32,715 nucleotides of DNA from an uncultured Candidatus Altimarinota bacterium (GCA_947311245.1 CAMZKJ010000021.1:1-32715), one strand, 5' to 3'; positions 1 to 7,490 are shown, numbered from the stretch's first letter. Notes: generated by a model from the sequence alone, not told the origin. Made by a program: numbers and translations.

Positions 1-2
1 AG

Positions 3-1646
3 CCATTTAATGCATATATTCGTATTATGGTTTGTGCCAAAACAGATAAGCGTGTGGAAAGTTTATTGAACGATATTTTAATTGCCTTTACTGTTTTTAG
101 AGATACATATTCAAACTGGTTTGATTATAAGCGAATTTTTCCAATTGATTCAATAAATGGCTGGTTGATGTTTCATGGATTTAAGCGTCGTCTTGGGCAG
201 GTGTATTTTGGGAAACCAAGTGTCTTAGTGCCAGATGAACTTTCGACCTTATATCATATGCCCGATTCAAAATATAATAAATCGAGTACGATTCAATGGT
301 TGAAGTATAAAAAATTACAACCTCCAAAAGATTTACCAACAGAAGGAATTTTATTGGGGTATAATACGTATAGAGGGATTTCAACACCAGTGTATATTTC
401 TGAATATGATAGATCTCGGCATATGTATGTTTTAGGGAAATCTGGATCTGGTAAGTCTGTACTTCTTTCGTATATGGCACGACAAGATGCAAGAAATGGA
501 ACTGGTTTTGGTATTATTGATCCTCATGGAGATTTAATTGAAGATGCATTACGATATATTCCAAAAGAACGAGCGAGAGATGTTGTAGTGTTTAATCCTG
601 CTGATACGGATAGACCAATGGGGTTAAATATTTTGGAAGCAAAAACACCAGAACAAAAAGATAGGGCTGCGTTAGATGCCATGCAAATTTTTATTAAAAT
701 GTTTGGGAATGAAATTTTTGGTCCACGAATTCAGCATTATTTTAGAAATGCGTGTTTAACATTAATGGACGATGAAGAAGAGGGAGCAACCATTTTGGAT
801 ATTCCACGAATGTTTATTGATGAAGCATTTCAGAAATATAAAGTTACAAAGTGTAAAAATACTGTAGTTCGTCAATTTTGGGAGGGGGAAATTGCCAATA
901 CTGGAGACCGGGAAAAACAAGAAATGATTCCTTATTTTACATCAAAATTTGGTCCGTTTATTTCTAATACTACTATTCGTAATATTATTGGGCAACCAAA
1001 GTCTGCTTTTAATGTTCGAGGTGTTATGGATGAAGGGAAAATTTTATTAATTAATCTTTCAAAAGGGTTGATAGGGGATACAAATGCACAGCTTTTAGGA
1101 TTGATTCTTGTAAATAAAGTTTCTATGGCCGCCATGAGTCGAGCAGATATTCCGGAGGAAGAGCGAGTTCCATTCTTTCTTTATGTTGATGAGTTTCAAA
1201 ATTTTGCCACAGATGCATTTGGAGATATTTTGTCGGAAGCCCGAAAATATAAATTGGCACTTGTTATGGCGCATCAATATATTGCGCAATTGAACGGTGG
1301 GGGAATGGGTGGAAAAGAAACAAAATTGAAGGAAGCCATTTTCGGGAATGTTGGAACAATGATTACCTTTAAAATGGGTGCAGAAGATGCAGAGTATTTT
1401 GAAAAGGAATATGCTCCTGTGCTGTCAAATCAAGATATTTTATCTATTGCAAATTATAAAGCATATTTAAAACTTTCTATTGGAAATGCACCATCTCGAC
1501 CATTTTCTATGGGAACAATTTGGGATCAAACAGGTTCGAATCAAAAAATAGCAAATATCTTAAAAGAATATTCGCGAACACGATATGGTCGAAAACTTGA
1601 ATTTGTAAATCAAGAGATTGAAGCACGATTAGGAATTGTTGAATAA
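3..1646 (+). CDS. VirD4/HerA-like ATPase, 5' end outside window
   Basis: C-terminal part of a P-loop ATPase of the DUF87/HerA/TraG-VirD4 type, the family of DNA-pumping motors and type IV coupling proteins. The frame is open from base 3 with no stop, so the gene continues upstream; the first in-window ATG is at 27 and need not be the start. Counting from that Met, GKSGSGKS (137-144) is Walker A and is followed by IIDPHGD (163-169), a hallmark of this family. A hydrophobic strand ending in VDEFQNF near residue 385 is Walker B, and a later AHQY segment resembles the sensor region. No membrane helix is seen in this part. Such ATPases are common in Patescibacteria genomes, often of unknown substrate. 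Two tRNA genes follow on the same strand. The family call is firm. A role in conjugation, pilus work or chromosome handling cannot be chosen from this fragment. Confidence 0.85.
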   Translation, partial: PFNAYIRIMVCAKTDKRVESLLNDILIAFTVFRDTYSNWFDYKRIFPIDSINGWLMFHGFKRRLGQVYFGKPSVLVPDELSTLYHMPDSKYNKSSTIQWLKYKKLQPPKDLPTEGILLGYNTYRGISTPVYISEYDRSRHMYVLGKSGSGKSVLLSYMARQDARNGTGFGIIDPHGDLIEDALRYIPKERARDVVVFNPADTDRPMGLNILEAKTPEQKDRAALDAMQIFIKMFGNEIFGPRIQHYFRNACLTLMDDEEEGATILDIPRMFIDEAFQKYKVTKCKNTVVRQFWEGEIANTGDREKQEMIPYFTSKFGPFISNTTIRNIIGQPKSAFNVRGVMDEGKILLINLSKGLIGDTNAQLLGLILVNKVSMAAMSRADIPEEERVPFFLYVDEFQNFATDAFGDILSEARKYKLALVMAHQYIAQLNGGGMGGKETKLKEAIFGNVGTMITFKMGAEDAEYFEKEYAPVLSNQDILSIANYKAYLKLSIGNAPSRPFSMGTIWDQTGSNQKIANILKEYSRTRYGRKLEFVNQEIEARLGIVE

Positions 1647-1722
1647 AAAAACACTTGCTAAAAAAGTAAAGATTTGTGAGAATATTATGGCAAGGAAACT
1701 TGCATGAATAACTATGGTGCAC

Positions 1723-1799
1723 GCCTGAGTAGCTCAACTGGATAGAGTACCTGGCTTCGAACCAGTTGGTTGGGGGTTCGAATCCCTCCTCGGGCACCA
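1723..1799 (+). tRNA. tRNA-Arg(UCG)
   Basis: Cloverleaf folded by hand. The acceptor stem is 1723-1729 with 1789-1795 (one G-U pair), D stem 1732-1735/1745-1748, anticodon stem 1750-1754/1762-1766, five-base variable loop, and T stem 1772-1776/1784-1788 with loop TTCGAAT. The anticodon at 1757-1759 is TCG, which reads CGA and, with wobble, other CGN codons. Discriminator A1796 and an encoded CCA (1797-1799) follow. The outermost anticodon-stem pair is C-T, a mismatch. The gene matters here because CGA is the dominant arginine codon in the window. Confidence 0.95.
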
Positions 1800-1828
1800 T
1801 TTTCAATGTATGAAAAATAGTTATTTAT

Positions 1829-1914
1829 GGGCGGATACCAGAGCGGTCAAATGGGGCAGGCTGTAACCCTGCTGGCTTATGCCTTCGTGGGTTCGAATCC
1901 CTCTCCTCCCACCA
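1829..1914 (+). tRNA. tRNA-Tyr(GUA), long variable arm
   Basis: Class II tRNA folded by hand. The acceptor stem is 1829-1835 with 1904-1910, anticodon stem 1856-1860/1868-1872, anticodon GTA at 1863-1865, a long variable arm with a GGC/GCC stem (1874-1883), T loop TTCGAAT, discriminator A1911 and encoded CCA (1912-1914). GUA plus a long variable arm is typical of bacterial tRNA-Tyr. Two stem mismatches are visible: C1832-T1907 in the acceptor and T1888-T1902 in the T stem. They may be tolerated or may mark a slightly degenerate gene. It lies 29 bp after tRNA-Arg and is probably transcribed with it up to the terminator at 1925-1958. Confidence 0.93.
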
Positions 1915-1924
1915 GTTTAAAATT

Positions 1925-1958
1925 AAAAAAACACTGCAATTTATTTGCAGTGTTTTTT
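1925..1958 (+). terminator. Intrinsic terminator after tRNA-Arg/tRNA-Tyr
   Basis: Perfect 8-bp stem CACTGCAA (1932-1939) / TTGCAGTG (1945-1952) with a 5-base loop TTTAT. It is flanked by an A-run upstream and a long T-rich run downstream, which can extend the stem. It lies just past tRNA-Tyr and ends the rightward unit. The A-rich left flank means it could also work leftward. Confidence 0.85.
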
Positions 1959-2012
1959 GTTTTGTTTTTATTTTCTTTTTATAAAGAAATGTAAAGAAGT
2001 ATAGAGCAGTCA

Positions 2013-2036
2013 AAATAAATAAATAAATAAATAAAT
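2013..2036. repeat. (AAAT)6 microsatellite
   Basis: Six exact tandem AAAT units, followed by a further A-run, between the tRNA terminator and the nusG terminator. It is noncoding. Such tracts are prone to slippage; no function is evident. Confidence 0.9.
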
Positions 2037-2050
2037 AAAATAGTCTATAT

Positions 2051-2084
2051 AAAAAAATAGAGAACGCATATATGCGTTCTCTAT
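2051..2084 (-). terminator. nusG terminator (perfect 28-base inverted repeat)
   Basis: Bases 2057-2084 are a perfect inverted repeat whose inner stem is AGAACGCA / TGCGTTCT around TATA. On the minus strand it begins 24 bases past the nusG stop, and the plus-strand A-run at 2051-2057 becomes a U-run, giving a classic intrinsic terminator for the tRNA-Glu/rpsT/secE/nusG unit. The same 8-base stem arms recur in the dnaK terminator. Confidence 0.9.
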
Positions 2085-2107
2085 AGCTTACAATATTGAA
2101 GATTTTT

Positions 2108-2764
2108 TTATGACTGTGTAACTTCATTAAATGCAAGTTCAATTGGAGTGTCTCGGTCAAATACTGAAACAATAACAGTAAGCCGTCCTTTTTCAAGGTC
2201 TACTTCAGAAACTTTTCCTTCAAATGAAGCAAATGGTCCAGTATTTACTGTAACTAAGTCTCCTTGTGTAAATGCTTCTTTAAAGACTGGTTTTTCTTCT
2301 CCCATTCGACTTTCAATAATTCCAAACTCCTCTGGTGTTACTGCAACTGGAGTATTACCCGCTCCAACAAACCCTGTAACATTTGGAGTATTTCGAACTA
2401 AATACCAAGAATCGTCTGTCACAATCATGTCAAGTAAAACATATCCAGGAAAAATACATTTTTTTCGAGATACTGGTTTTCCTTGTCGCATATGCACTTC
2501 GCTTTCTTTTGGAACAACAACATCAAAAATTTTATCTTGCATATGAAATGTTTCCATTCGTGTTAAAATTGATTTTTTAACAGCGTCTTCATATCCAGAA
2601 TAGGTATGAATTGCATACCACTGTCGTCCTTGAGAAGAATCTTGCCGTCCTTTTTGAACTCGTGCAAAATAGTCTACTGATTCTGATTTTGTAACAGGAG
2701 TATCTTCTAAAATTTCCCCTGTTTCTTGATCTACGTTGTTTAAATTTTCAGTGATATCTGTCAT
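2108..2764 (-). CDS. nusG: Transcription termination/antitermination factor NusG
   Basis: 218-residue NusG, which binds RNA polymerase and couples it to Rho or to the ribosome. An acidic, probably disordered N-terminal extension of about 45 residues comes first. The NGN domain follows (about 46-150), starting at RQWYAIHTYSGYE and containing FPGYVLL and the TPNVTGFVG segment. The C-terminal KOW domain (about 162-214) contains GDLVTVNTGPFASFEG. The family is usually around 180 residues, so the extra length is N-terminal. It lies 26 bp downstream of secE, the usual bacterial order, but no ribosomal protein L11/L1 genes follow; the unit ends at a terminator instead. There is no Shine-Dalgarno motif before the ATG. 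Identification is secure. Confidence 0.97.
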   Translation of the reverse strand: MTDITENLNNVDQETGEILEDTPVTKSESVDYFARVQKGRQDSSQGRQWYAIHTYSGYEDAVKKSILTRMETFHMQDKIFDVVVPKESEVHMRQGKPVSRKKCIFPGYVLLDMIVTDDSWYLVRNTPNVTGFVGAGNTPVAVTPEEFGIIESRMGEEKPVFKEAFTQGDLVTVNTGPFASFEGKVSEVDLEKGRLTVIVSVFDRDTPIELAFNEVTQS

Positions 2765-2790
2765 ATTATTCGGTATGATATTATTAATTC

Positions 2791-2973
2791 TTATATATTT
2801 ATACTTGCGTATAAAGTAGAAAATGCTCCACTGAGAATTGAATCGGTGAAAAAGAATAGAAGTGTAAATAATACTAAAAACGAAAGTGTTATCTTAGTAA
2901 GTCGTATAACTTCTTTTTCTGTTGGCCATGTAACATTTTTTAATTCATGAATAGCGCCTTGAAGATAATTCAT
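2791..2973 (-). CDS. secE: Preprotein translocase subunit SecE
   Basis: 60-residue single-span SecE, the small essential clamp subunit of the SecYEG channel. The conserved amphipathic segment ELKNVTWPTEKEV (about 10-22) precedes one transmembrane helix (about 27-50). This is the short form with one helix, as in most bacteria outside the gammaproteobacteria. It lies between rpsT (29 bp upstream) and nusG (26 bp downstream), probably in one transcript. The secE-nusG pairing and the TWP motif make the call firm despite the small size. Confidence 0.95.
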   Translation of the reverse strand: MNYLQGAIHELKNVTWPTEKEVIRLTKITLSFLVLFTLLFFFTDSILSGAFSTLYASINI

Positions 2974-3002
2974 AGGTTTATGGTTAGTAATAGGGAAGAG
3001 GA

Positions 3003-3269
3003 TTACGCTTCTACTGATTTTTTCGCTGCTGCAAGTTGAGATTTAGCTCGAGCGGCTTTGTTTTTATGAATAATATTTTTCTTTGCAGCCATATCAACAG
3101 CTTTTTGTGCTTCATCGAAATGTGTTATAACTTTTTCTTTATTTCCTTCTGTTGCCCAAGCAATAATATTTTTAACCATTGTCAAAAATCGAGATTTAAC
3201 TGGTTTATTTCGTTCTGCTCGAACTTTTGCTTGTTTGTTTCTTTTTTTAGAAGATTTAATAATTGGCAT
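3003..3269 (-). CDS. rpsT: 30S ribosomal protein S20
   Basis: 88-residue, very basic S20, a primary 16S rRNA-binding protein of the small subunit. The N-terminus MPIIKSSKKRNKQAKVRAE is diagnostic. The rest is helical and Lys/Ala-rich, including HFDEAQKAVDMAAKK and a KAARAKSQLAAA tail. I chose the ATG at 3269. An in-frame ATG at 3326 would run into the tRNA-Glu gene and add 19 residues that do not look like S20. The gene starts 45 bp after tRNA-Glu and is followed by secE, so it takes an unusual place at the head of secE-nusG. No Shine-Dalgarno motif is seen. Confidence 0.96.
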   Translation of the reverse strand: MPIIKSSKKRNKQAKVRAERNKPVKSRFLTMVKNIIAWATEGNKEKVITHFDEAQKAVDMAAKKNIIHKNKAARAKSQLAAAKKSVEA

Positions 3270-3314
3270 GGTATTTATGAAAAATAAATTAATAAAATTG
3301 GGAATTTGCATTCG

Positions 3315-3389
3315 TGGTAGCGCCATGGGGAATCGAACCCCAGTTACAGGAATGAGAATCCTGTGTCCTAACCCCTAGACGATGGCGCC
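3315..3389 (-). tRNA. tRNA-Glu(CUC)
   Basis: Folded by hand on the minus strand. The 5' acceptor strand GGCGCCA (complement of 3383-3389) pairs with TGGCGCT (complement of 3319-3325), with one G-U pair. The anticodon loop is TTCTCAT, giving anticodon CTC, which reads GAG. The T stem TGGGG/CCCCA surrounds TTCGATT. Discriminator A and an encoded CCA (complement of 3315-3318) follow. A CUC glutamate tRNA in an AT-rich genome probably supplements a UUC one elsewhere. The rpsT start lies 45 bp downstream, so the two may be co-transcribed. Confidence 0.94.
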
Positions 3390-3570
3390 TTGAAAATGAC
3401 ATATAACTGTAAGTCTTTTTTATTATCATAATTCTTTAATAAAATAGCAAGAGAATTATTTGATTATCACTTAATAAATACGCAAAAAACTGATATTTTT
3501 ACTATGATTTTTATTAAAACTAGTGTGTAGTAATTAAAAATTTTTCTATAGATTTAACAAGTATAAGACT

Positions 3571-4629
3571 ATGAATATAAAAATTTTAAAAATATTTTAT
3601 TCGGTATGGGGAGTTATGTTTGCAATATGTATTGCATTCTTCTCTTCTTTTTTTCTCTCTTCCTCTATCTCTTCTGCACATGCACTTTTTCCACAAGAAG
3701 TTGTAGATTTTATAGAGAAGAATCCAAATGTTACCGATGAAGAGTTGGATGTATTTTTTACAGAAAAATATGGGTATTCATTGGAAGAATATTTTAAAAA
3801 ACTAGAGGAAGAAAAGAATAAATTATATGATTCTAGTTTTGATGTAATGTCTCCATCTCAAGAGTATTTAGATTTAGAAGCAGGGAAAACACTTGAAAAT
3901 TCTAATAAATTAAATGAGTTAACAGAGCGTGCATTAAAAGAAAATCCTAAATATCAAAATTTATCACAACCTGAAAAAAATATATTTTTGGAAAATGTAT
4001 TAAAACTAAAATATCAGCAAAATGGGGGAAATGGGAAAAATGGAGCTGAATCATTAGGAACTACTCTGAAAACATATATTATAATTGGGATAGAGCATAT
4101 TTTAAGTGGTACAGATCATATATTATTTGTAATCTCTTTGTTATTATTTCCATTTGTATTTCGTAAAATATTAATTCTTATTTCAATTTTTACACTCTCT
4201 CATACTATTACAATTATTTTATCAGGGTTAAATATTGTTACATTGTCATCTAAAATTGTTGAACCTATTATTGCTTTATCTATAGTTATAACAACATGTA
4301 CGGCAATTTATTTGAATTATGTAAAGAGTCAAAATAATCAAAATTCTTCTCTTTATTTTCATGCCGCAACTATTTTTATTTTTGGCTTATTTCATGGTCT
4401 TGGTTTTGCAGGAGCATTTTCTGATTTAAATATTGATAGTGCAAATTATCTTATCCCGCTTATTTCAATGAATATTGGAGTTGAACTTGGGCAATTATTT
4501 ATTATTATGATAGCATTTCCAATAATTTGGATAGTAAGAAATCAAAAATATGGAAATATTATTTTAAATATTTTTTCGGCTATAACTATTTGTGTTGCGC
4601 TGTTTTGGCTGGTAGAGAGAATGATGTAA
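3571..4629 (+). CDS. HupE/UreJ-type membrane protein with extra N-terminal domain
   Basis: 352 residues. A signal sequence (hydrophobic about 10-33, likely cut after SSAHA near residue 39) is followed by a soluble, Glu/Lys-rich domain to about residue 150 with repeated short helices and no motif I recognise. The C-terminal half (about 155-350) is a HupE/UreJ_2-type membrane domain with six or so helices. It carries the conserved GIEHILSGTDHILFV, HGLGFAGAFSDL and NIGVELGQL motifs. The His and Asp residues in the first two motifs are the presumed metal ligands of this family, some members of which are linked to nickel or cobalt supply. No hydrogenase or urease gene is nearby, so the substrate is unknown. 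It lies 32 bp before proA but is not obviously related to proline synthesis. No Shine-Dalgarno motif. Confidence 0.8.
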   Translation: MNIKILKIFYSVWGVMFAICIAFFSSFFLSSSISSAHALFPQEVVDFIEKNPNVTDEELDVFFTEKYGYSLEEYFKKLEEEKNKLYDSSFDVMSPSQEYLDLEAGKTLENSNKLNELTERALKENPKYQNLSQPEKNIFLENVLKLKYQQNGGNGKNGAESLGTTLKTYIIIGIEHILSGTDHILFVISLLLFPFVFRKILILISIFTLSHTITIILSGLNIVTLSSKIVEPIIALSIVITTCTAIYLNYVKSQNNQNSSLYFHAATIFIFGLFHGLGFAGAFSDLNIDSANYLIPLISMNIGVELGQLFIIMIAFPIIWIVRNQKYGNIILNIFSAITICVALFWLVERMM

Positions 4630-4644
4630 TGAGAGATGTAGAGG

Positions 4645-4650
4645 TATAAT
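4645..4650 (+). promoter_or_regulatory. Candidate -10 box very close to proA start
   Basis: A consensus TATAAT lies 11 bases before the proA ATG at 4662. Transcription would start at about 4657, giving a leader of about 5 bases to 4662 or 14 bases to the in-frame ATG at 4671. No clear -35 box is seen, and chance TATAAT is common in AT-rich DNA. Confidence 0.4.
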
Positions 4651-4661
4651 ATTTTATTACG

Positions 4662-5909
4662 ATGTTTTTTATGCGAAATTTTACAGAAATATTTGATAAT
4701 GCAAAAAGTGCATCACGAAAAATGGCAAAACTTTCAACAACTGAAAAAAATGAGATCTTGCTAAAAGTTGCAGAAAAATTAGTAGAAAATTCTGATGCAA
4801 TCTTAGAGGAAAATAAAAAAGATATTCATAATTTTGAAAAAAATAATACTGAAAATGTAAATATGATAGATAGATTGTTATTAACAAAAGATAGAATATT
4901 GGGCATTGCAAATGAAATTAAAAATGTTGTAAAATTACATGATTTTGTAGGAGAAGAAATTTCTTCGCAAAAGATGGATTCTGGGCTTATTATAAAAAAA
5001 ATAAGAGTTCCTCTTGGGGTTATCGCTATGATTTATGAATCTCGACCAAATGTTACAATTGATGCAGGTGTATTAGCATTTAAAAGTGGTAATGCAATTA
5101 TTTTAAAAGGAGGAAAAGAAGCAGAATTTTCAAACCAAGTTTTAGCAAAAATCTTTCAAGAAGTTTTAACAGTATATGGTTTAAAATATGCAGTGCAATT
5201 AATAGAAAATGCTACGCGCGAAGACACTGCAGAATTATTAAAAGCAAAAGGAAAAATAGATTTATTAATTCCAAGAGGAGGGAAGGGGTTAATAAAATTT
5301 GTATCGGAAAATTCTCTGGTTCCCGTAATTGAAACAGGTGCGAGTGTTGTACATACATTTATAGATGAAAGTGCAGATTTTGAAATGGCAAAAAATATTA
5401 TTATAAATGAAAAAACAAGAAGAGTTTCTGTGTGTAATGCTCTTGATACTGTTTTAATTCATGCAAATATTGCTGATAAATTTTTAGAATATCTTATTCC
5501 AGAATTGGAAAAAGTGAATGTAAAAATAAATAGGCCATCAGAACTTTCTGAAATAACAGTTGAAGCTCTTGATGAATTGTTTGCAACAGAATATTTAAGC
5601 TCTACGATTACTTTGCATATTGTTGATGGTATTGAAGAAGCTCTTCAGCATATTCAAACATATTCTTTGGGGCATTCTGAAAGTATCGTAACTGAAAATC
5701 TAGAGAATGCTGATAAATTTTTACAAGAAGTAGATGCGGCTTGTGTATATCACAATGCTTCAACCGCATTTTCAGATGGAGCACAATTTGGTTTAGGTGC
5801 TGAAATAGGAATTTCTACACAAAAATTACATGCTCGAGGTCCTTTCGCATTGGAAGCTTTGACTTCAACAAAATATATAATTGTTGGGAATGGAAATATT
5901 AGAAAATAA
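4662..5909 (+). CDS. proA: Glutamate-5-semialdehyde dehydrogenase (gamma-glutamyl phosphate reductase)
   Basis: 415-residue cytosolic ProA, which reduces gamma-glutamyl phosphate with NADPH in proline synthesis. The aldehyde-dehydrogenase fold is seen from PLGVIAMIYESRPNVT (about 117-132) and the KSGNAIILKGG segment. The catalytic cysteine is C258 in RVSVCNALDTVLIH. Near the C-terminus are HNASTAFSDGAQFGLG and EIGISTQKLHARGP, both typical. Length matches the family. An in-frame ATG nine bases in (4671) is an alternative start. proC follows 32 bp downstream, but no proB (glutamate 5-kinase) is in the window, so the first step must be encoded elsewhere or be missing. No Shine-Dalgarno motif. 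Confidence 0.96.
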   Translation: MFFMRNFTEIFDNAKSASRKMAKLSTTEKNEILLKVAEKLVENSDAILEENKKDIHNFEKNNTENVNMIDRLLLTKDRILGIANEIKNVVKLHDFVGEEISSQKMDSGLIIKKIRVPLGVIAMIYESRPNVTIDAGVLAFKSGNAIILKGGKEAEFSNQVLAKIFQEVLTVYGLKYAVQLIENATREDTAELLKAKGKIDLLIPRGGKGLIKFVSENSLVPVIETGASVVHTFIDESADFEMAKNIIINEKTRRVSVCNALDTVLIHANIADKFLEYLIPELEKVNVKINRPSELSEITVEALDELFATEYLSSTITLHIVDGIEEALQHIQTYSLGHSESIVTENLENADKFLQEVDAACVYHNASTAFSDGAQFGLGAEIGISTQKLHARGPFALEALTSTKYIIVGNGNIRK

Positions 5910-5941
5910 ATAAAATATATTAAATATAACAAGTAAAATAT

Positions 5942-6766
5942 ATGACAAATAAAAAAATATTATTAATTGGATCTGGAAATATGGGAAGTGCTATTGGGAA
6001 AGCATTGCTTTTTCAAAAATTTATTACCCCAGATTCTTTTTTAGTGAGTGATAATTGGCAAGCAAGTTTAGATTTTTTTGAAGCACAAAATTGTAAGACT
6101 TCTATAGATGTTGAAGAGCTTATTCCTTTTGCAGATATTATTATTTTAGCAACGAAACCTCAGCCTCTTCGTGATTTATTGCAAACATGGAAAAATAAAA
6201 ATTTATTTAAAAATGGAGTAATTTTGCTTTCTATTGCAGCAGGAATTCCTGTTTCGGATATTCAAGAAAACTCAGGAATTAGTTCTGTAGTACGAGTTAT
6301 GCCTAATACGCCGTTGTTGGTAGGAAAAGGTGTTTCTGGATACTTCATATCTAATGAGGTGGGAAAATCTTCTGATGATGTTGTTTTGATTGAAAAAATG
6401 ATGAATTGTTTCGGTCTTGCGGTGAGATGTGAAACAGAAGAAAAAATAAATGCAATTACCGCACTTTCTGGAAGTGGTCCAGCATATTTTTTTAGGCTTC
6501 TGGAATCTATGGCAGAACAGGGTGCAAAATTTGGTTTTACAAAAACTGAATCGGAAAATATAGCATTGCACACACTTTTAGGTGCAGGGTTTTTAGCAGA
6601 AAAAGCACTAGAGAATAATACTGATGATTTTGCAAGTTTGCGAAAAAAAGTTACATCAAAAGGTGGTACAACAGCTGCCGCACTGGAATATTTTGAAGAA
6701 AAAGGTTTGTCTGAAGTGTTTCAAGGGGGAATGATTTCTGCAAAGAATAGAGCAGAAGAATTATAA
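5942..6766 (+). CDS. proC: Pyrroline-5-carboxylate reductase
   Basis: 274-residue ProC, the last step of proline synthesis (pyrroline-5-carboxylate plus NAD(P)H to proline). The N-terminal Rossmann motif GSGNMGSAIG (10-19) and VVRVMPNTPLLVGKG are typical. The helical dimerisation domain carries ALSGSGPAYFFRLLESMAE and the C-terminal VTSKGGTTAAALEYF signature. Length is normal for the family. It sits between proA (32 bp upstream) and trpF (7 bp downstream), suggesting one transcript. No Shine-Dalgarno motif; an A/T-rich leader precedes the ATG. Confidence 0.97.
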   Translation: MTNKKILLIGSGNMGSAIGKALLFQKFITPDSFLVSDNWQASLDFFEAQNCKTSIDVEELIPFADIIILATKPQPLRDLLQTWKNKNLFKNGVILLSIAAGIPVSDIQENSGISSVVRVMPNTPLLVGKGVSGYFISNEVGKSSDDVVLIEKMMNCFGLAVRCETEEKINAITALSGSGPAYFFRLLESMAEQGAKFGFTKTESENIALHTLLGAGFLAEKALENNTDDFASLRKKVTSKGGTTAAALEYFEEKGLSEVFQGGMISAKNRAEEL

Positions 6767-6773
6767 AAAATAT

Positions 6774-7490
6774 ATGAATCATTTACTAAAAATTTGCGGA
6801 ATTACAACTCTTAATGATGCTGAAATGGTTTTGTCTTTTTCTGAAACAAAACCAGAATATTTAGGGTTTGTATTTTTTGAAAAATCAGTACGATATATTT
6901 CACCTGAAAATGCAAAAAAAATAGTAGAAAAAGTAAGAAGTATATATGAAAAAAAATCTAAAAATAGTTCTACAAATGCTTCTAAAAGAGTTAAGTTTGT
7001 GGGAGTGTTTGTAAATGAAAATTTAAATCAAACAGATATTTTTGAAAAATATGATTTTCTTGATGTCTTTCAATTACATGGAGATAATGATTTTGAAACT
7101 CCAATTTTTTGTTTAAATCTTCAAAAGAAAATTAATAAATTGAAAAGTGATATAAAAATTTGGAAAGTATTTCGAGTTCAAAATATTGCAGATATAGAAA
7201 ATATGTCAGCATATTCTATGGTTGAAACTATTTTAGTTGATGCTTTTAGCACGGTAAAAAATGAATATGGCGGAAGTGGGAAGCAGGTGTGTAAAAATAT
7301 CTTGCCATATTTGCGTTCGCATATTTCGTTGCATCAAAAATTATTTATAGCCGGAGGAATTACTGCAGAAAATAAATATGAGATTTTATCACTTTCTGGG
7401 GCTGATGGAATAGATTTATCGTCGAGTGTAGAAATTTCAGCAGGAGTAAAAAGTAAAGAAAAAATAAAAATTTTTATTGATTTATCTTAA
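6774..7490 (+). CDS. trpF: Phosphoribosylanthranilate isomerase
   Basis: 238-residue TIM barrel TrpF, third step of tryptophan synthesis from anthranilate. Recognisable pieces are LKICGITTLNDAEM at the N-terminus with the catalytic-type cysteine in CGI, YLGFVFFEKSVRYI, KFVGVFVNE, DVFQLHGD, VDAF followed by GGSGK, and the phosphate-binding end LFIAGGITAEN and SGADGIDLSSSVE. It is a little longer than the usual 200-210 residues because of Lys/Ser-rich insertions around residues 58-68 and 120-130. No other trp gene is in the window; it appears to travel with proA-proC. A terminator overlaps its stop codon. Confidence 0.93.
   Translation: MNHLLKICGITTLNDAEMVLSFSETKPEYLGFVFFEKSVRYISPENAKKIVEKVRSIYEKKSKNSSTNASKRVKFVGVFVNENLNQTDIFEKYDFLDVFQLHGDNDFETPIFCLNLQKKINKLKSDIKIWKVFRVQNIADIENMSAYSMVETILVDAFSTVKNEYGGSGKQVCKNILPYLRSHISLHQKLFIAGGITAENKYEILSLSGADGIDLSSSVEISAGVKSKEKIKIFIDLS

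Noticed and set aside
1690..1703. Five-bp GCAAG/CTTGC hairpin with GAAA loop before tRNA-Arg
   Set aside because: Short, no U-run; could be a weak terminator or a promoter-region coincidence. Not enough to call.
1714..1800. Seven-base complementarity between the tRNA-Arg leader (ATGGTGC) and its 3' end (GCACCAT)
   Set aside because: It would compete with the acceptor stem and is short enough to be chance; I see no second example at the other tRNAs.
1507..1806. Minus-strand open frame of 99 codons containing PEEGFEPPTNWF
   Set aside because: It runs antisense through tRNA-Arg and the end of the ATPase gene. Such peptides are a well-known artefact of translating the reverse strand of tRNA genes.
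1825..2196. Minus-strand open frame of 123 codons ending in WWEERDSNPRRHKPAGLQPAPF-like sequence
   Set aside because: It is the antisense translation of tRNA-Tyr, a classic artefact in annotations, and it also overlaps nusG and two terminators.
3270..3326. Upstream in-frame ATG at 3326 as the rpsT start
   Set aside because: It would place the start inside tRNA-Glu and add 19 residues foreign to S20; MPIIKSS at 3269 is the family's usual start.
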